From assembly GCA_963720735.1 (NCBI GenBank), contig CAVRGL010000010.1, positions 62,001-126,000 of the forward strand: DNA of 64,000 nucleotides. The letters run 5' to 3'. The notes beneath the pieces are model-generated. The model saw only the letters and a program-made list of their open reading frames with translations, was not told the DNA's origin and did no database searches. This document shows, one piece after another, positions 25,768-33,142 of the stretch (its first letter is position 1; each line of letters begins with the position of its first letter). The stretch is from JBBRHQ01 sp963720735. Its GTDB lineage: Bacteria; Actinomycetota; Thermoleophilia; Solirubrobacterales; 70-9. The translations under genes and the position numbers were made by a program.

Positions 25768-26256
25768 ATGGGCGAAGACGGAAAGACCTGGATCCTCACC
25801 GGATCGCTGGAGAACTTCCGCATCAACGTCGAGCGCGGCTTCGACGTGATCGGGTTCAAGGAGCGCCGTCGCAACCAGGCGGAGCAGATGGCGCCCGGGG
25901 ACGAGATCGTCTTCTACGTCACGGGTGTGCAGGAGTTCGGCGGCATCGCCCGGGTCACCTCCGAGGTCTACGAGGACCGCACGCCGATCTGGCCTCAGGG
26001 CAAGAAGAAACGTCCCGAGCCCTACCCCTGGCGGGTTGACGCCGAGCCGGTCCTGATCCTCGCCGAGGAGGATTTCGTCCCGACGGTCGAGCTGGTCGGC
26101 GAGCTCGAGCACGTCTCCAAATGGCCCGCCGAGCACTGGCATCTGGCCTTCCAGGGGCAGTTGCGGACGATCGGCGCGGGTGACGCCCAGCTGCTCAGGG
26201 AGCGGCTGGAGGCAGCGTCCGCGGCCGGGCGACGGGCCGGCGCTGCGGCCAGGTGA
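25768..26256 (+). CDS. EVE domain protein
   Basis: 162 residues. WILTGSLENFRINVERGFDVIGFKERRRNQAEQMAPGDEIVFYVTGVQEFGGIARVTSE fits the EVE/PUA-like fold: an N-terminal W-x-x-T/S strand and the 'GDxIVFYVtGxxxFgGIaxVxse' segment. EVE domains bind modified bases in DNA or RNA and occur in restriction, toxin-antitoxin and RNA-modification contexts; here it stands alone with DUF2203, so its ligand is unknown. GTGA overlap with the next gene indicates cotranslation. Confidence 0.88.
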   Translation: MGEDGKTWILTGSLENFRINVERGFDVIGFKERRRNQAEQMAPGDEIVFYVTGVQEFGGIARVTSEVYEDRTPIWPQGKKKRPEPYPWRVDAEPVLILAEEDFVPTVELVGELEHVSKWPAEHWHLAFQGQLRTIGAGDAQLLRERLEAASAAGRRAGAAAR

Positions 26257-26654
26257 GCGAGCCGGGCCAGCCCCGGGTCCACGAGCGCCACTTCACCCGC
26301 GAAGAGGCAAACGCGGCGCTGCCGAAGCTGCGCCCGGTGCTGCAAAAGCTTCGCGACGCGAAGGACCTGCTAACCGACGCCGAGGCGCACGAGGCGCTCT
26401 CCGACGCGGCCCCCGGCAACGGCGGCGGTGAAGCCGGCGTCCAGGTGGGCGAGTCCTTCCTCGAGGTGCGGCGGATCCTCACCACACTCCAGGAGTCGGG
26501 GATCGTGATCCGCGACATCGATCGCGGCCTGCTCGACTTCCCCGCCCTGATCGACGGCCGCGAGGTCTACCTCTGCTGGGAGCTCGACGAGGACGGGGTC
26601 GACCACTGGCACGAGCTCGACTCCGGCTACGGTGGCCGCGAACCCCTCGACTGA
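26253..26654 (+). CDS. DUF2203 family protein
   Basis: 133 residues. HFTREEANAALPKLRPVLQKLR at the N-terminus and GIVIRDIDRGLLDFPALIDGREVYLCWELDEDGVDHWHELDSGYGGREPL at the C-terminus are the DUF2203 signature. Predicted coiled helix plus an acidic C-terminal W-H-E motif; function unknown. Starts with GTG overlapping the EVE stop by 4 bp and ends 23 bp inside the following membrane-protein gene. Confidence 0.9.
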   Translation: MSEPGQPRVHERHFTREEANAALPKLRPVLQKLRDAKDLLTDAEAHEALSDAAPGNGGGEAGVQVGESFLEVRRILTTLQESGIVIRDIDRGLLDFPALIDGREVYLCWELDEDGVDHWHELDSGYGGREPLD

Positions 26655-27174
26655 GGATCCGGGAGTGCTGGGGTCGCTGCTGCGACTCGGCCGCTTCGAG
26701 CGGTTGGCGGCGCTGGGGGCAATCGTCTGCCTGGCCAGCCTTCCCCTGCCCTGGTATGAGCTGCGCTTCACCAGCGGGCTCGGCAAGTCCGGGTTCGGCA
26801 GCTTCGGCTTCGCCGAGGCGGCGCTGGTCATCACCCTCGCCGCCGCCCTCGCCCTGCTGGTGCGGGTGGGAGCCGGCCGCCGCCCGCCGCTGCCGCTGCA
26901 CGAAGGGACCCTGCTGGCGGTCGCCGGAGCCTGGTCGGCGGCGATCGTCGGCTACCTGATGTTCGACCGGCCGACCGCGATCTTCGCCGACTTCCCGACC
27001 GACTACAGGCTCGGGTACGGCATCTTCGTCGCCCTCGGAGGGGCGGTGGTGCTGACGCTCGCCGGCCTGAGGATCCGCCGCGACGAGCTCGCCCGCCAAG
27101 CGGAGGAGGCTAGAAAGGCGGCGCAGGTGGCTCGAAGCCCCACCGCCTCATCCCCTCCTCGATCCGGTCGATGA
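26632..27174 (+). CDS. Four-helix membrane protein, unknown function
   Basis: 180 residues. Four hydrophobic segments (AALGAIVCLASLPLPWY; ALVITLAAALALLVRV; LLAVAGAWSAAIVGYLM; IFVALGGAVVLTLAGL) with a Pro-Trp turn in the first and a basic, Glu-rich cytoplasmic C-terminus. The 'LPLPWY' pattern is common in small actinobacterial membrane proteins of unknown function. GTG 26632 overlaps DUF2203 by 23 bp; the 3' end overlaps the convergent PPK2 gene by 65 bp. Confidence 0.7.
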   Translation: MAANPSTEDPGVLGSLLRLGRFERLAALGAIVCLASLPLPWYELRFTSGLGKSGFGSFGFAEAALVITLAAALALLVRVGAGRRPPLPLHEGTLLAVAGAWSAAIVGYLMFDRPTAIFADFPTDYRLGYGIFVALGGAVVLTLAGLRIRRDELARQAEEARKAAQVARSPTASSPPRSGR

Positions 27175-27874
27175 CCGTGCTGAGCACCTCGACCCGGGCG
27201 TGGCGTTTGGAGTCGGCGGCGACCACGTGCCAGGGGGCGTGAGCCTGGTCGGTGCGAGCCAGCATGTCCTCGACCGCCTCGAGGTAGGCGGTCCGCTTCT
27301 CCCGATTGCGCCAATCCTCCTCGGTCAGCTTCCAGATCTTCAGGGGGTCGCCTTCCCGCCGCTGGAAGCGCCGCAGCTGCTCCTGCTCGGAGATGTGAAG
27401 CCAGAACTTGATCAGGATCATCCCCTCGTCGGCGAGGGTGCGCTCGAAGGCATTGATCTCGTCGTAGGCGCGCAGCCACTGCTCGCGGGTGGCAAGCTCC
27501 TCGACCCGCTCGACCATCACCCTCCCGTACCAGGAGCGGTCGAAGATCGCCATCCCGCCCCAGCCGGGGAGCACCGGCCAGAAGCGCCAGAGGAAGTGGT
27601 GGCGCTTCTCGTCTGAGGTCGGCGCCGCAAACTGCACCACGCGGACGTGTCGAGGGTCGAGCTGGGCGAGGAGCCGCTTGATGCAGCCTCCCTTGCCCGA
27701 GGCGTCCCAACCCTCGAAGACGACGCAGACCGGCGGGCCGATGCCCGCGTCGCCGATCAGCCCGCCGAGGGTCAAACGCAGCTGGGAGAGCCGCTCCCAG
27801 GCCTCCTCCAGCGCCGCCTGCTCCTCCTTTCGCGAGAGGGACTGGGTGAGATCGACCTGTTCGAGCCTGCCCAT
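27110..27874 (-). CDS. ppk2: Polyphosphate kinase 2 (PPK2 family)
   Basis: 254 residues, one PPK2 domain. Walker A in VVFEGWDASGKGGCIKRLL, Walker B in MAIFDRSWYGRVMVERVE, and the lid region KFWLHISEQEQLRRFQRREGDPLKIWKLTEEDWRNREK. It moves phosphate between polyphosphate and nucleotides; class I (NDP) or II (NMP) cannot be told safely from the sequence. GAAAGGATCC-type ribosome binding site ahead of ATG 27874. It is probably cotranscribed with the small membrane protein just upstream (13 bp gap). Confidence 0.94.
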   Translation of the reverse strand: MGRLEQVDLTQSLSRKEEQAALEEAWERLSQLRLTLGGLIGDAGIGPPVCVVFEGWDASGKGGCIKRLLAQLDPRHVRVVQFAAPTSDEKRHHFLWRFWPVLPGWGGMAIFDRSWYGRVMVERVEELATREQWLRAYDEINAFERTLADEGMILIKFWLHISEQEQLRRFQRREGDPLKIWKLTEEDWRNREKRTAYLEAVEDMLARTDQAHAPWHVVAADSKRHARVEVLSTVIDRIEEGMRRWGFEPPAPPF

Positions 27875-27886
27875 ATGCGGATCCTT

Positions 27887-28117
27887 TCACCGGTGCGGCG
27901 GATATTCCACCTGCGGGGGTTTCTCGCTGGTCAGGTTGAGTGCCAGCGGGAAAAGGAACGACCCGATGAAGATGAAGATGATCCCGACCGCGACCAACCA
28001 GCGTGACCGGCTCAGGTGCCCGGCGATGCCGATCACGAAGCCGATCACCATCAGCGCCGCGTACGGACCGAAGCTGTGGGGCAGCAGCTCGGCGCTCGGC
28101 GGGACGAGGAAGTGCAC
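27887..28117 (-). CDS. Small two-helix membrane protein
   Basis: 76 residues from GTG 28117. Two hydrophobic segments (FGPYAALMVIGFVIGIAGHL and LVAVGIIFIFIGSFLFPLALNL), short N-terminus, no recognised family; cytochrome-oxidase-like small subunits have this size but no residues support that. GTG 28117 is chosen because GATAAT lies exactly 7 nt upstream; an ATG 15 bases further up would start inside the -10. Confidence 0.7.
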   Translation of the reverse strand: MHFLVPPSAELLPHSFGPYAALMVIGFVIGIAGHLSRSRWLVAVGIIFIFIGSFLFPLALNLTSEKPPQVEYPPHR

Positions 28118-28141
28118 CGGGCCAATTATCATCGCTGGCCG
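28118..28141. promoter_or_regulatory. Symmetric bidirectional promoter shared by two divergent leaderless genes
   Basis: The 8-bp core attatcat (28125-28132) reads GATAAT on the minus strand (28130-28125, 7 nt before GTG 28117) and TATCAT on the plus strand (28127-28132, 9 nt before ATG 28142). Two genes facing away from each other thus appear to use the same -10 DNA. Confidence 0.65.
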
Positions 28142-29050
28142 ATGGCCGAGGCGAAGACCCCCGAGTCGGTGGCGGAGATGAAGGAGGCGCTGGAGAGCGT
28201 CTCCTACCTCGCCGACGAAGCCGCGGCGCTGGTCGCCTACCTCGCCCAGCGCCTCGGGAAGCCGATCCTGGTCGAGGGACCGGCGGGGGTCGGCAAGACC
28301 GAGCTGGCCAAGGCGCTGTCGCGCTCCAGCGGCCGTGAGCTGATCCGCCTGCAGTGCTACGAGGGCCTCGACGAGGCCAAGGCGCTCTACGAATGGAACT
28401 ACCGCAAGCAGCTACTGCGAATCCAGGCCGGCGGCGACTCAGGCTGGGAGGATGTCCACGAAGACATCTTCGCGGAGGAGTTCCTGCTGGAACGGCCGCT
28501 GATGCGGGCGATCGCCAGCCCCGAGCCGGTCGTCCTGCTGATCGACGAGATCGACAAGACCGACCAGGAGTTCGAGGCGATGCTGCTCGAGCTGCTCTCC
28601 GACTTCCAGATCTCGATCCCCGAGCTGGGCCAGGTCTCGGCGACGACGATGCCGATCGTCGTCCTCACCTCCAACAACACCCGCGAGCTGACCGAGGCGC
28701 TGAAGCGCCGCTGCCTCTACCTCTGGCTCGACTACCCGGAGGTCGAGCGAGAGATGGAGATCGTCCGCCTGCACGCCCCCGACCTGCCCGAGGCGCTGGC
28801 GCGGAAGCTGGTCGAGATCATCTCCTCGATCCGCGCGCTCGACCTGAAGAAGCCGCCCTCGATCGCCGAGTCGATCGACTGGGCGCGAACCCTGCTGCTG
28901 ATGGGGGCCGAGGACATCGACCGGGAGACCTTCGAGCAGTCGATCTCGATCCTGGTCAAGCACCGCACGGACATCGACCTGGTAGCGGAGCGGGTCGGGG
29001 TGAGGCTGGCCCAGGCGACCGGAAGCGGGCAAGGGGCATCAGAGGCCTGA
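28142..29050 (+). CDS. MoxR-family AAA+ ATPase
   Basis: 302 residues. AAA+ core with Walker A GPAGVGKTELAKAL, Walker B VVLLIDEIDKTD, sensor 1 VLTSNNTRELTEALKRR (arginine finger region) and the C-terminal lid. MoxR ATPases act with VWA-domain partners as chaperone-like machines that assemble metal-containing or surface complexes. ATG 28142 is chosen on promoter spacing and on the family length; the open frame extends upstream without support. The VWA gene starts 7 bp after its stop. Confidence 0.94.
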   Translation: MAEAKTPESVAEMKEALESVSYLADEAAALVAYLAQRLGKPILVEGPAGVGKTELAKALSRSSGRELIRLQCYEGLDEAKALYEWNYRKQLLRIQAGGDSGWEDVHEDIFAEEFLLERPLMRAIASPEPVVLLIDEIDKTDQEFEAMLLELLSDFQISIPELGQVSATTMPIVVLTSNNTRELTEALKRRCLYLWLDYPEVEREMEIVRLHAPDLPEALARKLVEIISSIRALDLKKPPSIAESIDWARTLLLMGAEDIDRETFEQSISILVKHRTDIDLVAERVGVRLAQATGSGQGASEA

Positions 29051-29056
29051 TGCCCG

Positions 29057-30466
29057 ATGGCTGACGCCACCCCCTACGGTCCCAAGCTGGAGACGGGCCC
29101 GCCCGGCCTCGCCGCCAAGCTCCTGGCCTTCTGCGAGGAGCTTCGGGGCGAGGGGGTGGCGGTCGGGACCTCGGAGATCCTCGACGCCTTCGCTGCCCTC
29201 GACCAGGTGCCCTGGGGAAAGCAGGAGGACTTCCGCGAGGCGCTTGCGGCGACCGTCGCCAAATCGCAGGAGGACCGGCGGGTGTTCGAGCTGCTGTTCG
29301 ATCGCTACTTCTTCCGCACCGCCGAGGCCGAGGCGGTCGAGCGCGGGCTCAAGGAGCAGGGGGAACGCCACGAGGGCGGCGACCGGCTCGACATCGAAGA
29401 GCTGCGCGAGGCCGTCCGCCAGGCGATCGTCGACGGCAACGACGGCGAGATGCGCGACCTGGCGAGGCTGGCGATCGCCGCGTTCGGGCGCCAGGGCGAG
29501 GGCTCGGGCGTGGTCGGGGTCGACGTGCAGCGGATCCGCCGGACCCTCGGCCTCTCGGCCGGTACCCAGCCGCCCGCCGAGGACGGCAGCGGCGAGCGGC
29601 CGGTGATCGAGCGCGAGCAGCTGACCCGCTTCGAGCGCCACCTGCGGCGCGAGCTCGAGCGCGGCCTGATCGAGCGCACCGAGACGCTGCCGCCGTCGCG
29701 GCCGCTGGCCGAGCTCGACCGCACCCTGCCGACCAGCGCCGCCCAGGACCTCGCCGCGGTCCACCGTGCCGTGGCCCAGATGAAGCGCCGCCTGGCAACC
29801 CTGGGCCATGAGCAGCGCGGCCGGCGCAAGGGCAGGGTGGTCGACGTGCGGCGGACGATGCGGACCTCCCTGGAGACCGGCGGCGTGCCTCTTCACCTGC
29901 GCTACCGCCCGAGGCGCCCGAGGCGCCCGGAGATCTACGTCCTCTGCGACGTCTCGACCTCGGTCACCTCGGCCAGCGTCTTCTTCCTCAGCGTCCTGCA
30001 CGCCCTGCACGACTCGTTCCGCAAGCTGCGCAGCTTCGTCTTCATCGAGCGGATCTCCGAGGTCACCGAGATCTTCGAGCACGAGCGCGACTTCCGCCAG
30101 ATCTCCACCCGGATCACCAGCGAGGGTGGCGTCGCCGACGTCTCCGGATACACCGACTACGGCCGCGTCTGGCTCGAGTTCCTGGAGGAGATCGCTTCCG
30201 AGCTGGACCCGCGCTCGACCGTGATCGTGCTCGGCGACGCCCGCACCAACGGCCGTGAGCCCCACGCCAGGGTCTTCGCGCAGATCTCCGAGCGCGCCGG
30301 TCGTCTCTTCTGGCTCAACCCCGAGCCCCGCCTCTACTGGAACTACGGCGACTCGGTCATGTCGGCCTACGAGCCCTACTGCGACGGCGCCTTCGAGTGC
30401 TGGACGACCCGGCACTTGGAGAACTTCGTCAACGTGGTCGCCGGCGGAGTTCCCGCAGCGGATTGA
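29057..30466 (+). CDS. VWA (CoxE-like) protein, MoxR partner
   Basis: 469 residues. The N-terminal ~280 residues are helical, basic and with a CoxE-type LRYRPRRPRRPEIYVLCDVSTSV lead-in. The C-terminal VWA domain keeps the MIDAS DxSxS (CDVSTS), the Thr site in TDYGRVWLEF and the Asp in LGDARTN. CoxE/VWA proteins with MoxR partners are needed for maturation of CO dehydrogenase and related enzymes, but no such enzyme is in this window, so the client is unknown. Directly downstream of and coupled to the MoxR gene. Confidence 0.92.
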   Translation: MADATPYGPKLETGPPGLAAKLLAFCEELRGEGVAVGTSEILDAFAALDQVPWGKQEDFREALAATVAKSQEDRRVFELLFDRYFFRTAEAEAVERGLKEQGERHEGGDRLDIEELREAVRQAIVDGNDGEMRDLARLAIAAFGRQGEGSGVVGVDVQRIRRTLGLSAGTQPPAEDGSGERPVIEREQLTRFERHLRRELERGLIERTETLPPSRPLAELDRTLPTSAAQDLAAVHRAVAQMKRRLATLGHEQRGRRKGRVVDVRRTMRTSLETGGVPLHLRYRPRRPRRPEIYVLCDVSTSVTSASVFFLSVLHALHDSFRKLRSFVFIERISEVTEIFEHERDFRQISTRITSEGGVADVSGYTDYGRVWLEFLEEIASELDPRSTVIVLGDARTNGREPHARVFAQISERAGRLFWLNPEPRLYWNYGDSVMSAYEPYCDGAFECWTTRHLENFVNVVAGGVPAAD

Positions 30467-30469
30467 GGA

Positions 30470-30928
30470 TCAGCGCGGCGCCCAGGCGTCCGGGGACTCG
30501 GTCAGGTGCTCGACCACGGGAGGCATATCGCCGCTGACCAGGTCGGCGAGGGTCACCTGCTCGAGCACCGCGCGCAGATTGGCCCGGACCGCGATCCAGA
30601 CGTCGCGCAGATGCTCGGCGTTGCCGCGGTAGGTGATCGACTCAGGCGGGGCCGACTGCACGTTGGCGATCGGCCCCTCGACCGCGCGGACGACCTCGGC
30701 GATGGTCACGTCGTCAGCCGCGCGGGCAAGCCAGTAGCCGCCCTTGGCGCCCCGCCGGGCCCGGACGATGCCGGCGTGCTTGAGCTCGAGCAGGATGTGC
30801 TCGAGGAATTGAAGCGGGATGTCCTGGGAATCGGCCAGCCTCTCCCCCTTGATCGGGCCCTTGTCGGCGGCAGCCGCGAGCTCGGCCGCCGCACGCACGG
30901 CATAGTCGACCTTCGCTGTCACCCGCAT
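30470..30928 (-). CDS. Rrf2-family transcriptional regulator lacking Fe-S cysteines
   Basis: 152 residues. MRVTAKVDYAVRAAAELA, a winged HTH (QDIPLQFLEHILLELKHAGIVRARRGAKGGYWLA) and EVVRAVEGPI are diagnostic of Rrf2. The region that carries three cysteines in IscR, NsrR and RsrR has none here, so it is not an Fe-S sensor; cysteine-free Rrf2 proteins include the CymR type that works with cysteine synthase to sense sulphur supply. The next gene upstream on the same strand is a TauE/SafE sulphonate/sulphite exporter, which fits. Starts at ATG 30928; a TTTACT hexamer lies 7 nt upstream. Confidence 0.9.
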   Translation of the reverse strand: MRVTAKVDYAVRAAAELAAAADKGPIKGERLADSQDIPLQFLEHILLELKHAGIVRARRGAKGGYWLARAADDVTIAEVVRAVEGPIANVQSAPPESITYRGNAEHLRDVWIAVRANLRAVLEQVTLADLVSGDMPPVVEHLTESPDAWAPR

Positions 30929-30961
30929 AAAGGCAAGTAAACCAGTCAGGAAGGAGCGGGA

Positions 30962-30983
30962 TCGCCCGGGCGCGCCCGGGCGA
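30962..30983. terminator. Perfect 22-bp palindrome between TauE gene and Rrf2 gene
   Basis: Reads the same on both strands over 22 bases (tcgcccgggc/gcccgggcga with a 2-nt centre). It lies 32 bp past the TauE stop and 34 bp upstream of the Rrf2 start, so it can act as the TauE terminator, as an operator, or as both. Confidence 0.5.
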
Positions 30984-31014
30984 ACGCGATCGCCCAGATA
31001 GATGGAGGGCCGGC

Positions 31015-31980
31015 TCAGCCGACCACTTCGGGCGTGAGCTCCTCGGAGCGGTCGTGGGGCGGGCCGGCGTCACCGCCGGGCGGCCGGCCGCTGTCGGCGC
31101 CGTTTCGTGCGCGGCGGCGGTTCAGGTAGTGCGGCGCGGCGATGACCAGCCCGAGGCCGATCCCGGCGACCGCAGCGGCGATCGGCCAGACGGCCGGATC
31201 GCCCTTGGTGATCGTGACGATCCCTGAGGCCAGCAGGACCAGGCCCAGCGCCGTCCTGATGAAGCCGACCGGAGCCCGGCCGGAGAGCGCCGAGCCGATC
31301 ACCACGCCCGGGATCGAGCCGAGCAGGATGTTGGCGGCGAGGCCGAAGTCGACATTGCCGCTGATGATGTGGGCGATCCCCGCCGCCCAGAGAAGGACGG
31401 CGGCGTGGAAGATGTCTGTGCCGACCACGCGTCGCGGCGCGAGGCGGAAGACGGTGATCAGCAGGATCGCGATCACCGTGCCCGACCCGGCCGAGGTGAT
31501 CCCGATCACGAAGCCGGTGGTGGCGCCGATCACGACCGCCGCCACCTTGTGGCGCCGCTTGATCTCGAACCCCTCGCGCTCCTCGATCATGTTGCTGAGG
31601 AAGAGGGCCCGGCCCAGGGTGATGATGCCGACCATCAGCAGGGTCCCGCCGAGCATCGCGTAGAGCAGCGAGTCGAGCCGGTCCGCACCGACCTGGTCCT
31701 CGACCCAGGAGATCAGGAAGACGCCGGTTACCGCGGCGGGGACGCTGCCGACCGCGAGCCAGAAGCTCAGTCCGAGGTTGACGGTCTTCATCCGCAGGTG
31801 GCGCCAGCCACCGACCGTCTTGGTGATCGCCGAGTAGAAGATGTCGGTGCCGATCGCGGTGGTCGGCTGGAAGCCGAAGATGAGGATCAGCAGCGGCGTC
31901 ATCAGCGAGCCACCGCCCATCCCGGTCATGCCGACCAGCACGCCGATGGCGAGTCCGAAGAGGATGATTGCCGGGTCCAA
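31015..31980 (-). CDS. TauE/SafE-family sulphite/organosulphonate transporter
   Basis: 321 residues with about eight hydrophobic segments arranged as two repeats. The repeats begin AIILFGLAIGVLVGMTGMGGGSLMTPLLILIFGF and AAVVIGATTGFVIGITSAGSGTVIAILLITVFRL; the G-x-G-G-G-S motif (and degenerate G-S-G-T) marks TauE/SafE exporters of sulphite, sulphoacetate or related anions. The His/Lys-rich C-terminal tail is cytoplasmic. TTG start. A palindromic TCCTGACT-n5-AGTCAGGA lies between its probable -10 and start, with a matching half-site upstream of the Rrf2 gene, suggesting Rrf2 control. Confidence 0.92.
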   Translation of the reverse strand: MDPAIILFGLAIGVLVGMTGMGGGSLMTPLLILIFGFQPTTAIGTDIFYSAITKTVGGWRHLRMKTVNLGLSFWLAVGSVPAAVTGVFLISWVEDQVGADRLDSLLYAMLGGTLLMVGIITLGRALFLSNMIEEREGFEIKRRHKVAAVVIGATTGFVIGITSAGSGTVIAILLITVFRLAPRRVVGTDIFHAAVLLWAAGIAHIISGNVDFGLAANILLGSIPGVVIGSALSGRAPVGFIRTALGLVLLASGIVTITKGDPAVWPIAAAVAGIGLGLVIAAPHYLNRRRARNGADSGRPPGGDAGPPHDRSEELTPEVVG

Positions 31981-32023
31981 GTTGTGGTGTCCTCGCGCCG
32001 GGGAGAGAACGTTTCCTGCGCTT

Positions 32024-32066
32024 TCCTGACTTTCTTAGTCAGGAGCACAAGAAGGTCGGGATAGTA
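32024..32066 (-). promoter_or_regulatory. TauE promoter and candidate Rrf2 operator
   Basis: Minus-strand -10 TACTAT (32066-32061), followed by an 8-5-8 inverted repeat TCCTGACT-ttctt-AGTCAGGA at 32024-32044. One half-site (AGTCAGGA, 30944-30951) recurs just upstream of the Rrf2 gene. Confidence 0.5.
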
Positions 32067-32074
32067 GCACCTAA

Positions 32075-32185
32075 CGCGGCCCCCGGACGCGGAGCGGGAG
32101 CCCGCTCATGGTCAGTGATTCTGGTGCGGGCTCCCGCGGAGCAGAGGGGGCCGCGCAGTGGTTCCGGGGGCCGCTTGGCGTCCGG
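32075..32185. other. Strong nested hairpin with alternative pairing partners, undescribed element
   Basis: Outer arms 32075-32084 / 32146-32155 (10 bp perfect), inner arms 32094-32105 / 32126-32137 (12 bp perfect) with a 20-nt loop. The 5' arm (gcggcccccgga, 32076-32087) also pairs perfectly over 12 bp with 32163-32174, and its neighbour ccggacgc (32083-32090) pairs with gcgtccgg at 32178-32185. The element lies between two divergent promoters, so neither gene needs a terminator here. It could be a small RNA, a switchable leader of an upstream transcript, or a DNA structure element. Confidence 0.6.
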
Positions 32186-32206
32186 GTGGGCCCGCGCTTG
32201 GTTGAC

Positions 32207-32323
32207 TAGACTCTCACTCGAAACCCAGGGGAGCTCGCGGGAAGGCGGGCTGAGATGGCGCCAGAAGCATCGAACCCCGGCGCCGACCCTCAGAACCTGT
32301 GCGGTAATGCGCGCGGAGGGAGC
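32207..32323 (+). promoter_or_regulatory. TPP riboswitch (THI element) and its promoter
   Basis: Core elements in order: GGGGAGC (32228-32234), CTGAGA (32250-32255), P3 arms GGCGCC (32257-32262) and GGCGCC (32279-32284), ACCCTcaGAACCTG (32286-32299), CGGTAATGCG and CGCGGAGGGA up to 32321. These match the conserved THI box of thiamine pyrophosphate riboswitches. The conserved 3' block itself contains the GGAGG Shine-Dalgarno (32315-32319) 4 nt before ATG 32324, so TPP binding should block translation. A -10 (TAGACT 32207-32212) sits just upstream. The closing P1 helix is not evident. Confidence 0.93.
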
Positions 32324-33142
32324 ATGTTGACGAGGACCGGGGCTCCCACGCAGGAGCCCCTTTCAGATCGAGCCCGAGCCCAGCGGGGCGCGGAGCTGGC
32401 GCTCGAGGGCCTCGGTCACCGCTTCGGAGACCTTGCGGTGATCGAGCGCCTCGACCTCGCGCTGGCGGCGCGGCAGGTGCTCGGGGTGGTCGGTCCGTCG
32501 GGCTGCGGAAAGTCGACCCTGCTGGAGCTGATCGCCGGCCTGCGCGAGCCCACATCGGGCCGGGCCCTGGTCTCCGGGAGCGCCGAGCCGGCGGCGCGGC
32601 TCGCCGCCTGCGCCTACATGCCGCAGCGCGATCTGCTGCTGCCCTGGTTCTCGGCGATCGACAACGCCGCCCTGGCGCTTCGAAACCGCGGCACCCCGCG
32701 GGCGCAGGCACGACAGCAAGCGGGGCGACTGTTCGAGCGCTTCGGGCTTCAGGGGTTCGAGACGAGCCGGCCATCCGAGCTCTCGGGCGGGATGCGCCAG
32801 CGGGTCGCCTTCCTGCGAACCCTGGTCGCCGGCAAGCCGGTGCTGCTCCTCGACGAGCCCTTCGCCTCGCTCGATGCGATCACCAGGGCCGAGATGCAGG
32901 GGTGGCTCGCCGGGGCGCTGCGCGTCGATCCGAGGACGGTCGTCCTCGTCACCCACGACGTCGAGGAGGCCCTCTATCTGTGCGACAGGGTCCTGGTGCT
33001 CTCCTCTCGTCCGGCTCGGCTCGCCGCCGACCTAGAGGTGCCCGGTCCCCGGGCGCCGGACCGCGACCACGCCGTCACCGCGCCGGGCTTCCTGGAGCTG
33101 CGCGAGCGGGCGACGGCGGCGCTGAAGGAGGGCGCGAAATGA
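32324..33142 (+). CDS. thiZ: ABC transporter ATP-binding protein, thiamine-precursor importer
   Basis: 272 residues. Walker A GPSGCGKSTLLELIAG, Q-loop YMPQRDLLLPWFSAIDN, signature ELSGGMRQRVAFLRT, Walker B PVLLLDEPFASLDA and switch VLVTHDVEEALYLCD, in the nitrate/taurine/thiamine subgroup. It is the energy subunit for the following permease and binding lipoprotein; the TPP riboswitch and the NMT1/THI5-type binding protein indicate hydroxymethylpyrimidine or a related thiamine precursor as cargo. ATG 32324 is taken because it follows the riboswitch Shine-Dalgarno. Its stop overlaps the permease start (ATGA). Confidence 0.93.
   Translation: MLTRTGAPTQEPLSDRARAQRGAELALEGLGHRFGDLAVIERLDLALAARQVLGVVGPSGCGKSTLLELIAGLREPTSGRALVSGSAEPAARLAACAYMPQRDLLLPWFSAIDNAALALRNRGTPRAQARQQAGRLFERFGLQGFETSRPSELSGGMRQRVAFLRTLVAGKPVLLLDEPFASLDAITRAEMQGWLAGALRVDPRTVVLVTHDVEEALYLCDRVLVLSSRPARLAADLEVPGPRAPDRDHAVTAPGFLELRERATAALKEGAK

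Larger units (their letters stand above)
31981..32323. other. 343-bp divergent intergenic region between TauE and the thi operon
   Basis: It holds, in order, the TauE promoter with its inverted repeat, a large structured element (32075-32190), the thi promoter (TAGACT 32207-32212) and the TPP riboswitch. No protein-coding gene is supported within it. Confidence 0.7.
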
